Shown: positions 1-13,018, numbered from the stretch's first letter. The stretch: 64,000 nt of DNA from Protula sp. h YS-2021 (GCA_949752745.1 OX457027.1:62850329-62914328); one strand, 5' to 3'. The notes: generated by a model not told the origin, from the sequence alone. A program made the numbers and translations.

Positions 1-1796
1 ACTGGATGATTTGCTAACGGCTTAATGTTTGAACTGCATTTCTGCATGCACTACTTTCCCATAATATATCAAAATACCGCTAGTTGGAAAAATAAAATCT
101 CTACTTGGAAAAAGTAAAAAGGCTATTTAGCGAGAAGCTACGACTTTTTCTTCTTTTAGAAAATAAAGTTCTCCTATAGTTTTAATGACTGACTGTTTTA
201 ATTGTATTTTTCATTGACCTGAGCAGAGAAATATGTTGATATACCGCTAGTTGGAAAAAAGAATACCTCTACTTGGGAAAAAGCTGGAAGGCTATTTATC
301 GACAAGAAACAAACAATTTTTGCATAACAAAAGTTTAAGCTGATTATTTTGAACTATTTTGAGGTTTGAACATCATTTTCCCTTGCAGTTCAATGTCATA
401 ATATATGAATATACCGCTAGTTGGGAAAAATATACCGCTACTTGGAAAAACTAATAATGGCTATTTACCGAGAAGTCGAACGAAATGATTATAAATATAG
501 ATGAACTGGATGATTTGCTAACGGCTTAATGTTTGAACTGCATTTCTGCATGCACTACTTTCCCATAATATATCAAAATACCGCTAGTTGGAAAAATAAA
601 ATCTCTACTTGGAAAAAGTAAAAAGGCTATTTAGCGAGAAGCTACGACTTTTTCTTCTTTTAGAAAATAAAGTTCTCCTATAGTTTTAATGACTGACTGT
701 TTTAATTGTATTTTTCATTGACCTGAGCAGAGAAATATGTTGATATACCGCTAGTTGGAAAAAAGAATACCTCTACTTGGGAAAAAGCTGGAAGGCTATT
801 TATCGACAAGAAACAAACAATTTTTGCATAACAAAAGTTTAAGCTGATTATTTTGAACTATTTTGAGGTTTGAATATCATTTTCCCTTGCAGTTCAATGT
901 CATAATATATGAATATACCGCTAGTTGGGAAAAATATACCGCTACTTGGAAAAACTAATAATGGCTATTTACCGAGAAGTCGAACGAAATGATTATAAAT
1001 ATAGATGAACTGGATGATTTGCTAACGGCTTAATGTTTGAACTGCATTTCTGCATGCACTACTTTCCCTTAATATATCAAAATACCGCTAGTTGGAAAAA
1101 TAAAACCTCTACTTGGAAAAAGTAAAAAGGCTATTTAGCGAGAAGCTACGACTTTTTCTTCTTTTAGAAAATAAAGTTCTCCTATAGTTTTAATGACTGA
1201 CTGTTTTAATTGTATTTTTCATTGACCTGAGCAGAGAAATATGTTGATATACCGCTAGTTGGAAAAAAGAATACCTCTACTTGGGAAAAAGCTGGAAGGC
1301 TATTTATCGACAAGAAACAAACAATTTTTGCATAACAAAAGTTTAAGCTGATTATTTTGAACTATTTTGAGGTTTGAACATCATTTTCCCTTGCAGTTCA
1401 ATGTCATAATATATGAATATACCGCTAGTTGGAAAAAATATACCGCTACTTGGAAAAACTAATAATGGCTATTTACCGAGAAGTCGAACGAAATGATTAT
1501 AAATATAGATGAACTGGATGATTTGCTAACGGCTTAATGTTTGAACTGCATTTCTGCATGCACTACTTTCCCTTAATATATCAAAATACCGCTAGTTGGA
1601 AAAATAAAACCTCTACTTGGAAAAAGTAAAAAGGCTATTTAGCGAGAAGCTACGACTTTTTCTTCTTTTAGAAAATAAAGTTCTCCTATAGTTTTAATGA
1701 CTGACTGTTTTAATTGTATTTTTCATTGACCTGAGCAGAGAAATATGTTGATATACCGCTAGTTGGAAAAAAATACCTCTACTTGGAAAAAAAAGC
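1..1796. repeat. Satellite array with 504-bp higher-order repeat
   Basis: The same landmark (actggatgatttgctaacgg) starts at 1, 505, 1009 and 1513, so the period is exactly 504 bp. Inside each unit a shorter motif (ataccgctagttggaaaaa, followed by ctacttggaaaaa and ggctattta) starts at 74, 241, 411 and 578, steps of 167, 170 and 167. The 504-bp unit is therefore three diverged monomers of about 168 bp. Successive 504-bp units are nearly identical, while the three monomers inside a unit differ widely. The left edge is cut by the window; the right edge decays near 1796. No coding potential is visible. Confidence 0.95.
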
Positions 1797-1999
1797 AGGT
1801 GCTTGTTTATGTTTTTGTTTACATTTACGACATTCAATCTCCAAGAATTCCTCTACTTGGACCAATTTAGCGTTAACCTACAAAGCTCCATGAGCATAAG
1901 GGAAGAAGGGCAGAGCCAAGTCAATGCAAACTGTTTGCTGACCACGAGGAAAACCCTCGAAATGGAAATTTTGAGGAAATCGCCCAGAAACCCCCTACT

Positions 2000-2365
2000 G
2001 TCTATTAGGCACAACCTACACTACGTTCTTGACGGCAGGGAAGCATTTACAGGACGAAAGCCGATCTGACAAAATCCAGAGCTACCACGTGTAGAGATCA
2101 GCAAAGTCAGCAAAACTGGATAAAACGCACACCCAATAAGATAAAACTTACAGTATACGTTAATATACTACCAAGGATAAGTATTATACAACATAATGCA
2201 TTTACCTTGGTCTTGATCCGTCATTTTACTGAAAAGTAAGTTGAGAAATTTTATTGTTACTCAGATCACAAGAAGTTGGAAATGCTTCGATCACATGCCA
2301 GGAACTGCACCGACGCTGATTGGATGGCTGACAGGCAGGATAATGATAGCAACAGTGCACCTGTT
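2000..2365 (+). repeat. Dispersed repeat R, copy 1 (+ orientation)
   Basis: This stretch aligns, as an inverted copy, with about 7080-7440. Shared landmarks include cgaaagccgatctgacaaaa, acttacagtatac and accgacgctgattgg, in the same order. A third relative lies at 13060-13690. It looks like the end of a mobile element, possibly the inverted terminus of a DIRS-like element, but the family assignment is inference. Confidence 0.6.
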
Positions 2366-5300
2366 AGGGGTACCCATGTATGGAGGATTATCTCATAAAA
2401 TTCTGTGAAATTATAAATAAAAGTAGAAAAAATCTCAGGATCGGATGCCTATCTATTTAAAAGGATTTCTTAACTTACTTCTTTCCGCAATGTCAAGCTT
2501 CGCAAGAAATTATAGCGAAATGTCTAAGTTTGCTGAAGCTAGATTTGTTTGTTTATACTCTTGGAAAAGTTGATATAAATATGATCTGTTTCTATATATC
2601 ATACATAACTTATATAACAGTTTAGAATAAATGGTGGCAGCGTCCACCAGAACACATTTGTTAGAAACGCAAGATTTACCTACAGTGTAGATATGAAAAC
2701 CTTAAAAGGAGACACTTTAAAGTTTAAATGGATGTATTTTGGAACTGCAATCTTATAGGAAGAATTTTTTCTGATCAATAGCTGAACAGATAAAGCATCC
2801 TTGGTTTCCGTTTGAACATATGAATTGGGACCATGATATAGAATAGTTATGGTACAAAAAGTAATGATTTATGAGGGAATTGAGCTGAATGCGCATTTTA
2901 TTAAAAAAATACCCTGCTATATAGGCCCAAGCAGTTCCCACAACACAACAATGACAGTTCAAAGGGATACAAACATAGTAGCCCTTAATTTCATTTTATT
3001 TTTTAATGGATAGCCAAAAGAGTCAAAACCCCTGCTATCAACCCCAGTCCAGATTCGAATAGATTACCAATCCATCGCTCTAACCAACTCAAATTACCAT
3101 CACCCACTTGTTGTGTTTGGGTTAACGCTTTGGGTAACTTGAACACACGTTTGCAGTGAATTTTATAGCAATGTTTTTTTTCAAAAATCGTTTAAAGGCT
3201 CTATAATTTATGGCTCTGTTTGAAGTTGCCGGTAAAGCATTCCTAAGATCCTGAGATATTATAAGAAAACAGCTAATTTCAATCAATTTTGTTATTATTT
3301 GATAGCAAGTTTGAACGCGTCATTCATCATTAATCACTTTTTCATAAAGCAATGAAATACCTCGATTAAAAAATAAGCAGGCTACCTATAATTGCCATCA
3401 CTTGAAAAGCTCTAAAAATCGATCATCCAATCTTTTATAATTATAAATCAAGATAAATAAAGTTTCTCACTACAGCAAGACAAAGGAACGTTTAATTTTT
3501 ATCATATACGGGGAAATATATACATTTCAGGAAAACAATAGGCTCAAGGGTTAATTAACTTAACATTTTCATGAGCAAATATACCTTTGTAGTGGCCTTT
3601 ATTGTTCACACAGAAAACCAATGTAATGTTAAGTTACTCTTGCTGTGTAAAAACGTAACAGTTTGCTTGGCTCTTTGATTCTGAACCCTTTCTCTACTGT
3701 GTCTTAATTTTTCTCATAAACTACCATCAGGCATACTTTAATACTGCAAAAGCAGCTTTCCAGTATCCACTGAAGAACAGTGATATAATTTCAGTTAACA
3801 CAAAATTGAAAACTTTTCCACAAGTTTTCTTGATAGATAATCCTTGTGGTGAATGAGCTGTTCATATTTCGTCTTGGAATAATAAGTGAATGCGTTATAA
3901 AACACATTTCATTGATTAAAAACTAGAGACAGTGACCTAGTTCATGTGGTTATATATTTTAATATATTTATATCAAGCTAATCTGTCAAGTAAATATTCC
4001 TGGTGGAAAAGTCTTTCTCAATGCTACGTTTACCGTAAGCCTGTACAGATATCAGATATCTACGGTGCTTGTTGTGTAACACACTGACAAAGTAAATTAT
4101 AGGGAAATATTCTTTCATTAAGAATGGCCTACTTTAAAGCCTTCTCTTTCTATGCGTACCTAAAAATCCATAGCATCTCTCAACAAAAGCCGTTTCCCTT
4201 AAATTCTGCATCTTCCCCCGTACCTTTAGTCATTTTACCTTTCATGTCACAAGCTACAGTACACCCTTTACATCCCTTCTCACGACATTTCCACTATTAC
4301 AAACAAAAGTATTGCAGTCCATGATATGCCTCTACACTTTAGTCTGTCGCCATTTTATGTAGTTTACTTCACTAAGAACCCACCAGTCCACAACGAACAA
4401 ACTTTGGTGTGGATTTCTCTCCTAACCATTGTATACCTGAATACTCAATGATTTATCCTGTTTTATCATGTCGGTTCTCTTTTATAAAACTTAGCAAAGT
4501 GTATTTAAACTATTGAAGTGTATTATCCAAACAACAAAGCAAACACCTCCTGGAAATAGAATGTTAATTTGTCAAAATGTTAATCAAAAGCACCCTCACC
4601 ACTAACTAAGGAAAAAGAGTTATTATCCACGCAAGTCTCAGGACTAAGTTTCCATAAGGGAAGACCTTTCATACAAACTAAGTAAGTACAGAATCACGGG
4701 CTGTTAAAAATTTGAACACGAACTATTACAAATTTCAGCTCACGGCGGCCATGACTACAAATCCTGCAGACACAAAACGCATAATCTGAGAGGGGAGTAA
4801 ACTAGTGTATCAAACATGTATGTCTAACCAATGCTGTAGCTGCCAGGTCTATCATCTGAATGAGTTCATGCCAATGAGAGAATTAACAAGTAAGAAATCA
4901 AACTATGTCTCTACTTATAAGCCAGCATGTAAGGATTACATTGTGTCATATTGGCAAAGAAATCACAGAAAAAAAACAATTTTTCGGTCATACATTCCGA
5001 AATTTTCCGAGGAGCAAACATCATGATACAAAAGTTCGGTTAATATTGAGTTGCATTATTAGATTGTCACATATCATCAATTTATCTTTTTTGGAATTGC
5101 CCATATAATAAAGCATAGAAATATTAACAAGTGGAGCATAGCTTTTCATAAAACAGGATGAATTGCGATAAGCAATAAGCAAACTAAAGAAACTCTAATT
5201 AAATTAGAAGTTATGACATATGCTGGGCATCTAACAGTATTTTATAATACTTTTTCTAGAGAGGTTCTTAGTTCAGGTGTTCACGGTTTTTAACTTGTAG

Positions 5301-6964
5301 GATGTGGTTTTTATGTCGTCCCCACGCTTTTCTAACGGCGATGAGAAATAAAAAGAACGACAGTCAACTCTCATTCGACTATAATAATCATATAATGCAC
5401 ATGGATGTAACTACAGGAAAATTGATCGAGGAGGTTTTTATCCAGTATTTATTTTATAAACCTGGGTTTTTATTTCCTTTGAGTTTCTTTGGAGGTATCT
5501 ATGCTATTTTCAAATGAAATTTTAATGTGATGAACAACAACATAGAAAACGACATAATAGATCGCTGTTGTGGCAAAAAATATTGGTAGATTGGGTATTA
5601 AGACATCAGTGCATAAAACTGGGTTATAGATTCAAAATTCTTGAATTCAAAATTAAACATATGCAAGTTGTTTTTCGGATTAGTTTAGGATGAGTGAAAA
5701 TTTAGGAACTTATTTATACCTTTTTACACTGGGGCAGGGATATAAGGAAACTGCAATCATTATGGAAGTTGCATAAGTGTTGTCACGTAACCACCAGCTA
5801 TTGCATTAGTTTGAACAAAGAAACATGGCCTAAGCACGATACAGTTAAATAAAATAAGTACTGGTAGACCTGCCACATATTGACAGTTATTAAAGCTCCT
5901 TAGTTTTTTCATCAAAGTAAGAAAGACAAAGGAGGGTTTTTAAGATAAAAACATTGTAAAAGTATTATAAGAACTAGAAAAAACAAAGTATGAATAAACA
6001 GAAACGGTAATCAGCATAAAACGGTATTATAAGGTCTTTGTAGATTCCATAGCCTTTTCAATTTGAAAACCAGAAATTCTAGTTTTTTAATTAATGAAAC
6101 GACTGGCCTTACAAGTGTTTCAAGAAAAATATAATTTACCAATAGCAAAGCTTCGACTTCAACTAAATGCGGGTTTAAGTTGATTATTGTTTTAGTTTTA
6201 AGAAACAATATAATTCTACGTAAAGCTGTTTTGATGATCCTTATAAGCGGAGAACTATTTCCTGTGTTTTGCGAAGCCCGAGAAGGGGGGTGCTCAAGGA
6301 TACCACTCACTTCCTGGGCATGGGGCTACGATAGTCAACATGAAAACGGCGTCGCACACCCTTGAGATATATAAGGCTTAACGAAGACACTACTTGTCGT
6401 GGGTTAAAGACTAATGAACCCATAAATCCGGGTATATCTAATTCATTTTCCCAAAAGGAAGAGAATGGTCTGCAAGCAGATGTCAGAAGAGCCCAGACGC
6501 GTGAGCTGAGCTGCACCATATTATGAAGGCTGATAATGCAGAAATCAATGAAAAAAATAGAAAATATAAATGTAAAACAAGAGCAAAACCAGCTAAGGGG
6601 TAAGAAAAGAGACACTAACATGGAAGATGTCTTGATCATGTTTGGTAGATCTGGACATGCGAACATCCTTTTTCGTAAACATCTGAAAGCACTACCCCAA
6701 AAACTCAGCAAAAACTGAAAATTCGCTGCTTGCAACGCGCCATTTTTAGTTCTGGAGGCCTGCAGTCATACAGCATGTCGTATGACATGTGTTGCGAACG
6801 CTGATTGTTTGTACCTTGGTGAAACCTAGCTACGCTGGTCATTGCAGCTTTGTGTTCTATAATAGCAATGCAATGCATTTAGTATTTCGAAATAAAAAGA
6901 ATGCTTACAGAATGTAGCATACGCCAATGATCTAAACTGTCTTTTTAATTTCGACAATATCATT
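2366..6964. other. Gene-free AT-rich stretch between inverted R copies
   Basis: I see no convincing coding region here. Open frames are short and without recognisable motifs. The stretch lies between two oppositely oriented R segments, so it may be the interior of an old element whose coding capacity is lost. It contains one tRNA-like relic on the minus strand, listed separately. Confidence 0.5.
3044..3100 (-). other. tRNA-like relic, possible SINE head
   Basis: Read on the minus strand, there is an A-box-like segment (tttgagttggttagagcg), an anticodon-arm-like segment (tggattggtaatcta) and directly after it a B-box-like ttcgaatc. The variable region and part of the T stem are missing, so this cannot fold as a normal tRNA. 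It is best read as a tRNA-derived pseudogene or SINE fragment. Confidence 0.35.
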
Positions 6965-7445
6965 TGTAAACTACGAAGCCATCACTATGGGTTTTCCAAT
7001 GTGCTAAACGCGATTATCGCGCTCCATAATTAAAATTTTGCGGGATAAACCGCAAAGAACAGGTGTCCCGTGTTACTTCGTTTATAATGCCTTGTCAAAC
7101 AACCTACCAATCAGCGTCGGTACACTTCCTGTCATGTGATCGAACCATTCCCATTTTCTTGCCATCCAAGTAGGAAAAGATTTTCTCTGTTTACATTTTG
7201 TGAAATTTCACGGATCAAAATTAAGTTAAATACATACTTTTTGGATATTATTTATCTTGGATAGTACGTTTATGTATACAGTAAGTGTCATCTTGTTTGG
7301 TTTACATTTTTCAAGTTTGCTGACTTTGGTAGTTCTGGGTTTTGTCAGACCGGCTTTCGTTCGGTGAATCCCTGCATACTACCAAGAACATAGTATAGTT
7401 TTTTGGTAATACTCAATGAGAAGGTTTCTGAGCCATTTCCACAGA
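6965..7445 (-). repeat. Dispersed repeat R, copy 2 (inverted)
   Basis: The outer part (6968-7110; gaagccatcactatggg, tgcgggataaaccgcaaaga) matches the inverse of 13591-13690. The inner part (7080-7440) matches the inverse of 2000-2365. Its position upstream of RT and tyrosine recombinase relics, with an inverse copy downstream, is what inverted termini of a DIRS-type element would look like. Confidence 0.55.
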
Positions 7446-7559
7446 ACTACCATCTCGAGAGCTTCCCTCATTGTCAGCACACAGTTTGTATTGAGTCAGC
7501 TCTGCAACAAGAAAATTTCAACTTTCCAAGCAGCGGCGTCGTACCTGTAAAATGTAAGA

Positions 7560-9560
7560 CAGTCCTACACTGTGTCGGGTTGTTGCAGCGCCAATACGGC
7601 GTAGGCATCGACCACGTGTCATGTTACGAGGCTTATAGGCACAAGTACGCTCATGTGATCGAATACAAACCGATGTCGTGATATCAATGCGAGTCGTCTC
7701 TGTCACGACCCGTTGCACGGGTCAATCGTCAATCGCTACTATCACGAGTCGTGTAGGCAGTGCTAAGACCCGTGGCAGTGTCGGCTCGATCAGGTGATGG
7801 GTCGATGTTTTCACAAGTTGTATATGCAACAACAACGCGGGGTAAGCATCGATCACGTGTCACGGTCAACACACTTACGATCACGCGCTCGAGTACGAGC
7901 CGATAGCGTGACAGCATTGACAGCATTGACAGTGTTGCGGTTATATGCAACTGTCACGACTTGTCAAAAACACGACATGTTGCAAGCATAAGTTACGACA
8001 CAGGTATAGTAACGTGATCGAGTTGCTGCTATACGCAATTGTTACCATTGCAGCATGGCTAGATTATGTGACGTGTGTCTACAGTAGCGTATCACTTAAG
8101 TCTAGGTCTTATTTTCTATGATACGTGACCCTGACCAAGTGGGTGAGAAAGAGATGACGATGAGCTCAGTGGGTAGAGCGTGGGGCTGCTAACGAAAGCC
8201 CCGAGTTCGATTCCAGCTTGGGGGGTGGTAAGCAGGTATGATGTTCGCTGCAATTGCTACCACGACCTTTAGCAGTGACGGTTCAATCATTTGATGAGCT
8301 AGTGCTCTCACGACTGTGCTTGGAACGGATTGTCATTGTCGCGACAATGTCCATTATGTGACAGATCGCTCACAGCATGAGTCGTGACTGTCAAGTATCG
8401 TGTTTGTGACGAGTCGTGACTAGGACCACTCGTCGATGGGAAGGGTCGGTGCTATCACGACTTGTCCACGTGAAGGGTCGTACCTGGTCCTACCCGTGGC
8501 TGTGCCGGGTCGTATCTGTGGCAACGTCACATGTCACTTGCAGTGTGTCTTGTCGCGCATATCACGGGCAGCTGACAAAGCGTCTCGATGACGTGTTAAC
8601 AGAACTCTATCGATTTTGATCTACACCCTCCACAATCATGATAACTCGCCGCTATCACGAGTCCTGTACGGAACTGTCGTCACTGCCACGTCTCGTGGCA
8701 GTGGCGGATCGATCATGTTATAGGTCACTGCTAACACGGGTCGTGTCGGCAAGAGGTTTTCACTGTCCGGTCCCGCAAGAGTGAAGAGCCAGTCACGTGA
8801 TGAGTCGATTATGCAACAAGTCGCTGCTGTCACGTGTTGGGTATGTGACGAGTCGTGACTGTGGCCACTCGTGACTGTGACGGGTCGTCACTGCTGAGGG
8901 TCACCCACGTGACAGGTCGTATCTGTCACGATCAGTGACTGTGATGGGACGACACTATGCCGGGTCATGTCTGCGACAACTCGATCACAGTGACGGATAT
9001 CGACACAGTACCGGGTCGCGCATGTCACAGTTCACTTGCACAGCATCTCAGTCATGTGTTAACGTAGCTGTATCAGCTTTTATCACTGTTTTCAATGTTT
9101 TTCAAGCAATAGTTGGTGATTTCTTTCTGTTATAGACCCGCAGTCGATCTCGTGTTAACATCGGTGCTGACACGCTTAGTCGATACTTCAGCAAGTTGTC
9201 ATTGCAAAGGTTTCAATCATTGTCTCTTTTTGTGTCAATCTTGCAAGCGTTGCAGCGACACAGAGCCGAGTAGTGCATTGGTTGCCAACCTGTAGTATGG
9301 CTAGTGAATTGTCTACGTTGTTGTCGCAGCAGCAACGGATCTGTAGCGGTACGCCATCTCGACACTCTGTCGGGTCGTTGCATCACTGATATTGTAGATG
9401 TATCACCACTGTACGAGGTTTCCACTATCCTTGCAAAGAGCATATAGCTTCAGCAGGGGTTCGTGTATCAGTTTTCTAAGTGAATTACCTGAAATTCTGA
9501 TCTTGTTATCGTCACGATCACGTGATCGGATACGTGTCGATGTCTGGGCTGTAGCGCCCC
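7560..9560. repeat. CpG-rich degenerate array of GTCACGA/TCGTGAC words
   Basis: Base composition changes sharply from the AT-rich flanks. Words such as tcacgagtcgtg, gacgagtcgtgac and atcacgtgtcacgg recur in both orientations at irregular spacing, and larger blocks recur imperfectly (gtaggcatcgaccacgtgtca near 7600, gtaagcatcgatcacgtgtc near 7845). CpG is dense compared with the rest of the window. No coding frame is supported; short open frames here are by-products of the repeats. Confidence 0.6.
8146..8225 (+). other. tRNA-like sequence, probable pseudogene or SINE head
   Basis: The segment tgagctcagtgggtagagcg (8161-8180) matches a tRNA D arm with A box. It is followed by a GC-rich arm (ggggct...agcccc) and a B-box-like gagttcgattcc at 8202-8213. 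The anticodon loop is too long (about 9 nt) and the T stem does not pair, so it is unlikely to be a working tRNA. A tRNA-derived SINE is the other reading. Confidence 0.45.
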
Positions 9561-10689
9561 GTCACACTGGCTGGTGTGATTATTCATACGCTGCTGTCAT
9601 GGTTGTTCAGATGTCAATTGCTACGTCGTCGCTGTGCCGACTTGAATATGCAAAGATCATGGGATAGGTAGCTATGCGCTTAGTTGTCGTGTTTCACACG
9701 ACTTGTGGCGATGGCATTGAGTGCACCTGTAGGACATATTCTTTTTTTCCCTGTTGAAGCTGCGTTGAGGCGACTCGTGTGTGGGCTAAGTATAGTAAGC
9801 GTTCGAAGAGTGATACGTCATCTGTGTGATGCTACTTTCTGCATTTTGCGCAAATTTGTGGAACCGGGGACAATTCATCACCGTTTTCGATTCAATTGTG
9901 GCAGTGTCTTCCGAACTATTTAGTCTGCATGCTTACCTGCTGGCTTCTTTGGTGGTACTATGGCGTGACCAAACATTGCCACATTCAAATACCAGGGCAG
10001 AAGATCCTCGTATAAGTCGATTTGCACCAATAGACGGTCAATCTAACTTTTTTTACACACTAACTTGTTGAAGCAGACAATCGAGGCAGCTAGAGTGAAG
10101 TCACAAGACACACTTATGTGTAGAGCTTTCAGCTAGAGGAACACAACAAGTCCACGCAGTGAAAGTCTTCCGTATCGTCCATGCCAGTCCCAGAAGCGAT
10201 TGGAGTCTTCAGTGGCATCTACTCCCTAGGCCAAGAAGCGAAGCTGTGCACTAGAAAGCCCGCTGCTTCTACGAAGCAGAGGTAATATTTAATCAAAATA
10301 TCCGGTCGATAACTTACAAAGAACTGGTTTTTACGTCAGTCAGATCGAGTGCAAATGTGCCCTCGAAGGGAGGCTAAAGAATTTTTGGTAAGCTTGGCAA
10401 TCACTCGGCGCTCCCAAACAAATAGTCCGCTCGTCGCGTTGCGGATAAACCTTTCGCTTAAACGTTTGCAAGGGACAGTTCGTGTCACCAGATCTTTCCT
10501 TCGTTGGCCAAGCTTCTCAATCTTTCCTTAGTCTTTCCTTAGGCATAAGCAATTGGCGTTAGAAACGATGACTCTGAGACAAAAGAGCCATAGAAGAAAT
10601 GCCTGTGGGCACTTAAGGGTTTTTCGGTCGAGTCTTTCTTGCATTAAAAAAGTGGCAGTTGGCGCCTACTCCTAGACTTGCCACAATTC

Positions 10690-11181
10690 AATCAGTTCTT
10701 ACATCTCAAATCGTTCAAGATAAACACTCCACATCTTATCAAATCTACTAAGTCAGGGCTTGTGGGCAGTCTCAGTTAATCTCTCTGGTGCACATCTTTA
10801 CATTCTAATATGCAAAACCTCTCACCGGTCTCTATCCTTCATGGCAGGGGAGGTGAGCTATTCGTTTCTCGCTCTACCGTTCAAATTGCGACAGTACCGT
10901 TTGTGTTCCCCGACTGTTTGTGTCCACTTTACTCAAACAGTACTGTGACCTCGGTCTGTTGGCCTATTCCAAGAAGTCGGATAGAGTTTATTGGCGACCT
11001 CTTAGACTTTGAAAGGGTCAGAGCGTTTCCCACAAAAAATCGGATTGAAAAATTGTCAACTCTGATTGCTCAAGTCGTGTCCACTCCCAAGCGTCGGGTA
11101 TCGCTGTTGGAGTCACTTTTTCGTTTGTTAGTTGCGACAGACAGGACGGTTGAGTTGGCAGATGTCATTTTCACCAGTTAA
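10690..11181 (+). pseudogene. DIRS-like reverse transcriptase remnant
   Basis: Conceptual translation across frames gives motifs of the YR-retrotransposon reverse transcriptase: an LSGAHLYI block in the place of the usual DAY/H block, HRSLSF, then SFLALPFKL. Downstream in another frame comes the connecting helix region rich in KNRIEKLSTLIAQVV. Several frame changes and stops are present, and the catalytic aspartates are not all intact. The piece sits directly before RNase H and tyrosine recombinase remnants on the same strand, the order expected for DIRS1-like elements. It is not functional. Confidence 0.7.
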
Positions 11182-11289
11182 GCCTGTGGTTTTGGGGGCG
11201 ATGTGTCGTGGTTGGTCGCCACATCATACGGCTCTCCTTACTAGCAGTGAGGGATCTCGACTGGCGGTCGCGTCAGGCCAATCTCCTAA

Positions 11290-11576
11290 AATGTGTGCAT
11301 TTCTCTATTCCATCCCACTCAAGACAGGTCCAGAAGGATGCGTCTTGGAACGATTCGGGTTTCTTTTTCCAAGGAAATACTTGGAAGAGGCAGTGGTCAG
11401 CTCACGATCGCACAATACGTATCAATGTGTTGGAAAAGAAGGCAGTATTGGTTGCCTGTCAACTCCTCTCTACGTTTCTCGAGGGCCAAGTGTCCCGACT
11501 CACTAAGCAGGTCTTCTTCCATGCTCGGAGCAATGGTTTTATCATTCAAGCGTCACATACGTTCCTCGGGTTATGA
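11290..11576 (+). pseudogene. DIRS-like RNase H remnant
   Basis: One frame reads a DAS motif, then WSAHDRTIRINVLEKKAV, the classic RNase H signature in which the aspartate of DAS and the glutamate of INVLE are catalytic. The frame then runs LLSTFLEGQ before decaying. It follows the RT remnant and precedes the recombinase remnant. The segment is a fragment of a larger polyprotein and is frame-broken on both sides. Confidence 0.72.
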
Positions 11577-11714
11577 TTTGTCTGCCTGTGATGTGTTATT
11601 GAATTTCTTCAGGCCCTTTCAACTGGATTATCCTCTCTTCGACAGGTCAGTGGTGCCTGGGGATTTGCCCCTGGTATTGAAATATCTCACGTTCTCCACT
11701 TTTCCATCACTCTA

Positions 11715-12444
11715 TTATTTCAAACAAGTTACTTTTCTTGAAATGTGCTTTTCTCGTGGCCTTGGCGTTGGGAAGTACACGCAGGGAAGTACACGAGTGG
11801 CAAAACTTTATTAGTTTAGTTAATGGTTCATTGGAGACGGTGGCCCTAAAACCATAACCGTTTTTTAGCAAGACGCACATTGCGACCAAGGGTTTAGGTA
11901 CGTTTAAGCAAATTGTGATACCAGCTTTGCCGTGTCTGAGCTCACGTGACAGCGTCGGCACCGCGTCGTTATGCCTCGCTTCTCTACTACGCGGGTAAAG
12001 TAACGTTCAAGTGCTTATCGTAGCACATTCCAGCGTCGTCTATTTATATCTTTCATGCTAAGCGTCAAGGTAGATCTTTATAAAGCGTCTATATCTAATT
12101 ATATCACGAAAACCATATTGTTAGCATATGATGATAAAATTAAAGTACCTGAAGATGTAATTCAAAAGCGATTGTCAATTATAACTCATCAGATCAGACA
12201 TGTAGCGCACTCCTTACATATTGCTAATGGTGTGTCAATGTGTGAGTTATTACGGGTTGGCTGTTGGGCCTCGGCCAACACGTTTATTAAATTCTATTTG
12301 CAAGAATATACAACTGATGCGTTGAATAATATGCCCGGTCTTGGCTCGTTTGCCGCTGCTGAATCAGTGATTCATAATTGCACACCTTCATGCAGGATTC
12401 ACAAGCAGTCTAGCGAAAAGAAAACTTACAAGAAGGCCGCTTAG
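11715..12444 (+). pseudogene. DIRS-like tyrosine recombinase remnant
   Basis: The last 129-residue frame (12055-12444) carries HQIRHVAHSLHIANG, the H-x-x-R box, then GCWASANTFIKFYL, the conserved C-terminal block of DIRS-type tyrosine recombinases. Upstream, in a different frame from about 11718, FLVALALGSTRREVHEW supplies the first catalytic arginine region. A third frame links them through SRDS and the YLYLS block. So the whole catalytic domain can be traced, but across at least two frame changes. Tyrosine recombinases of this group integrate a circular DNA intermediate and leave no target duplication. Identification is from recognised motifs; no search was run. Confidence 0.8.
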
Positions 12445-12891
12445 TAGACTATGTGGTGGAGGCAGCACTTGACTCAAAAACAACAGTATGTAACTTTGTC
12501 CGTCACGTGACTGGTACTGTGGCGGCTCGGCACATTGGCGTTTTTACAATGGTCGGGGTTGTATACAATGCAGATTTGCCCATCATATAACACGCCACTC
12601 CAGCGGGTCGGCACATGTGGTGATGCCGAAGTTGACCAGTTAGTTATGTGTATCTCTCTTATGTAAAAAGAGGTGGGAGGACATTAACTCGTATCAGACT
12701 GTATGTATGTGTGTTAGAGCTTCATATTGTTTGAATAATACGTGCTTTGTGGTGAAACCCCATTTAAATTGTTATTTGTTTGGAATGGACAGTTCGCGGT
12801 GAGACCCTGCTGAATTAAAGGATAAATTGAATTCAGTTTGTTTCATTTCTGCCTTTCATATGCATTGAATAATCAATTTCCATCACCGGTT

Positions 12892-13018
12892 TGAGTCTGC
12901 CATAGTAATGGCTTCGTAGTCTACATGGCAGTATTTTCGAAATGAAAACTTATGTAATTTAAATTCTTAATAGTAATTTTTATGAGAAATATATCTTGCA
13001 GACCTAGAAGCCATCACT
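12892..13018. repeat. Short inverted-end segment related to R termini
   Basis: The left end ccatagtaatggcttcgtag and the right end ctagaagccatcactcg are imperfect inverse copies of each other. They also match the R termini at 6970 and 13675. This may be a small internal-deletion derivative, or a duplicated element end. Confidence 0.4.

Noticed and set aside
1803..2069. 88-residue open frame after the satellite array
   Set aside because: Its 3' half lies in repeat R, which also occurs inverted at about 7330-7440 without an open frame. No motif recognised.
6307..6735. 142-residue open frame on the minus strand
   Set aside because: Low-complexity hydrophobic composition, no family motif and no splice or promoter context.
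7518..9443. Many 60-80 residue frames on both strands
   Set aside because: By-products of a CpG-rich repeat array; no recognisable protein features.
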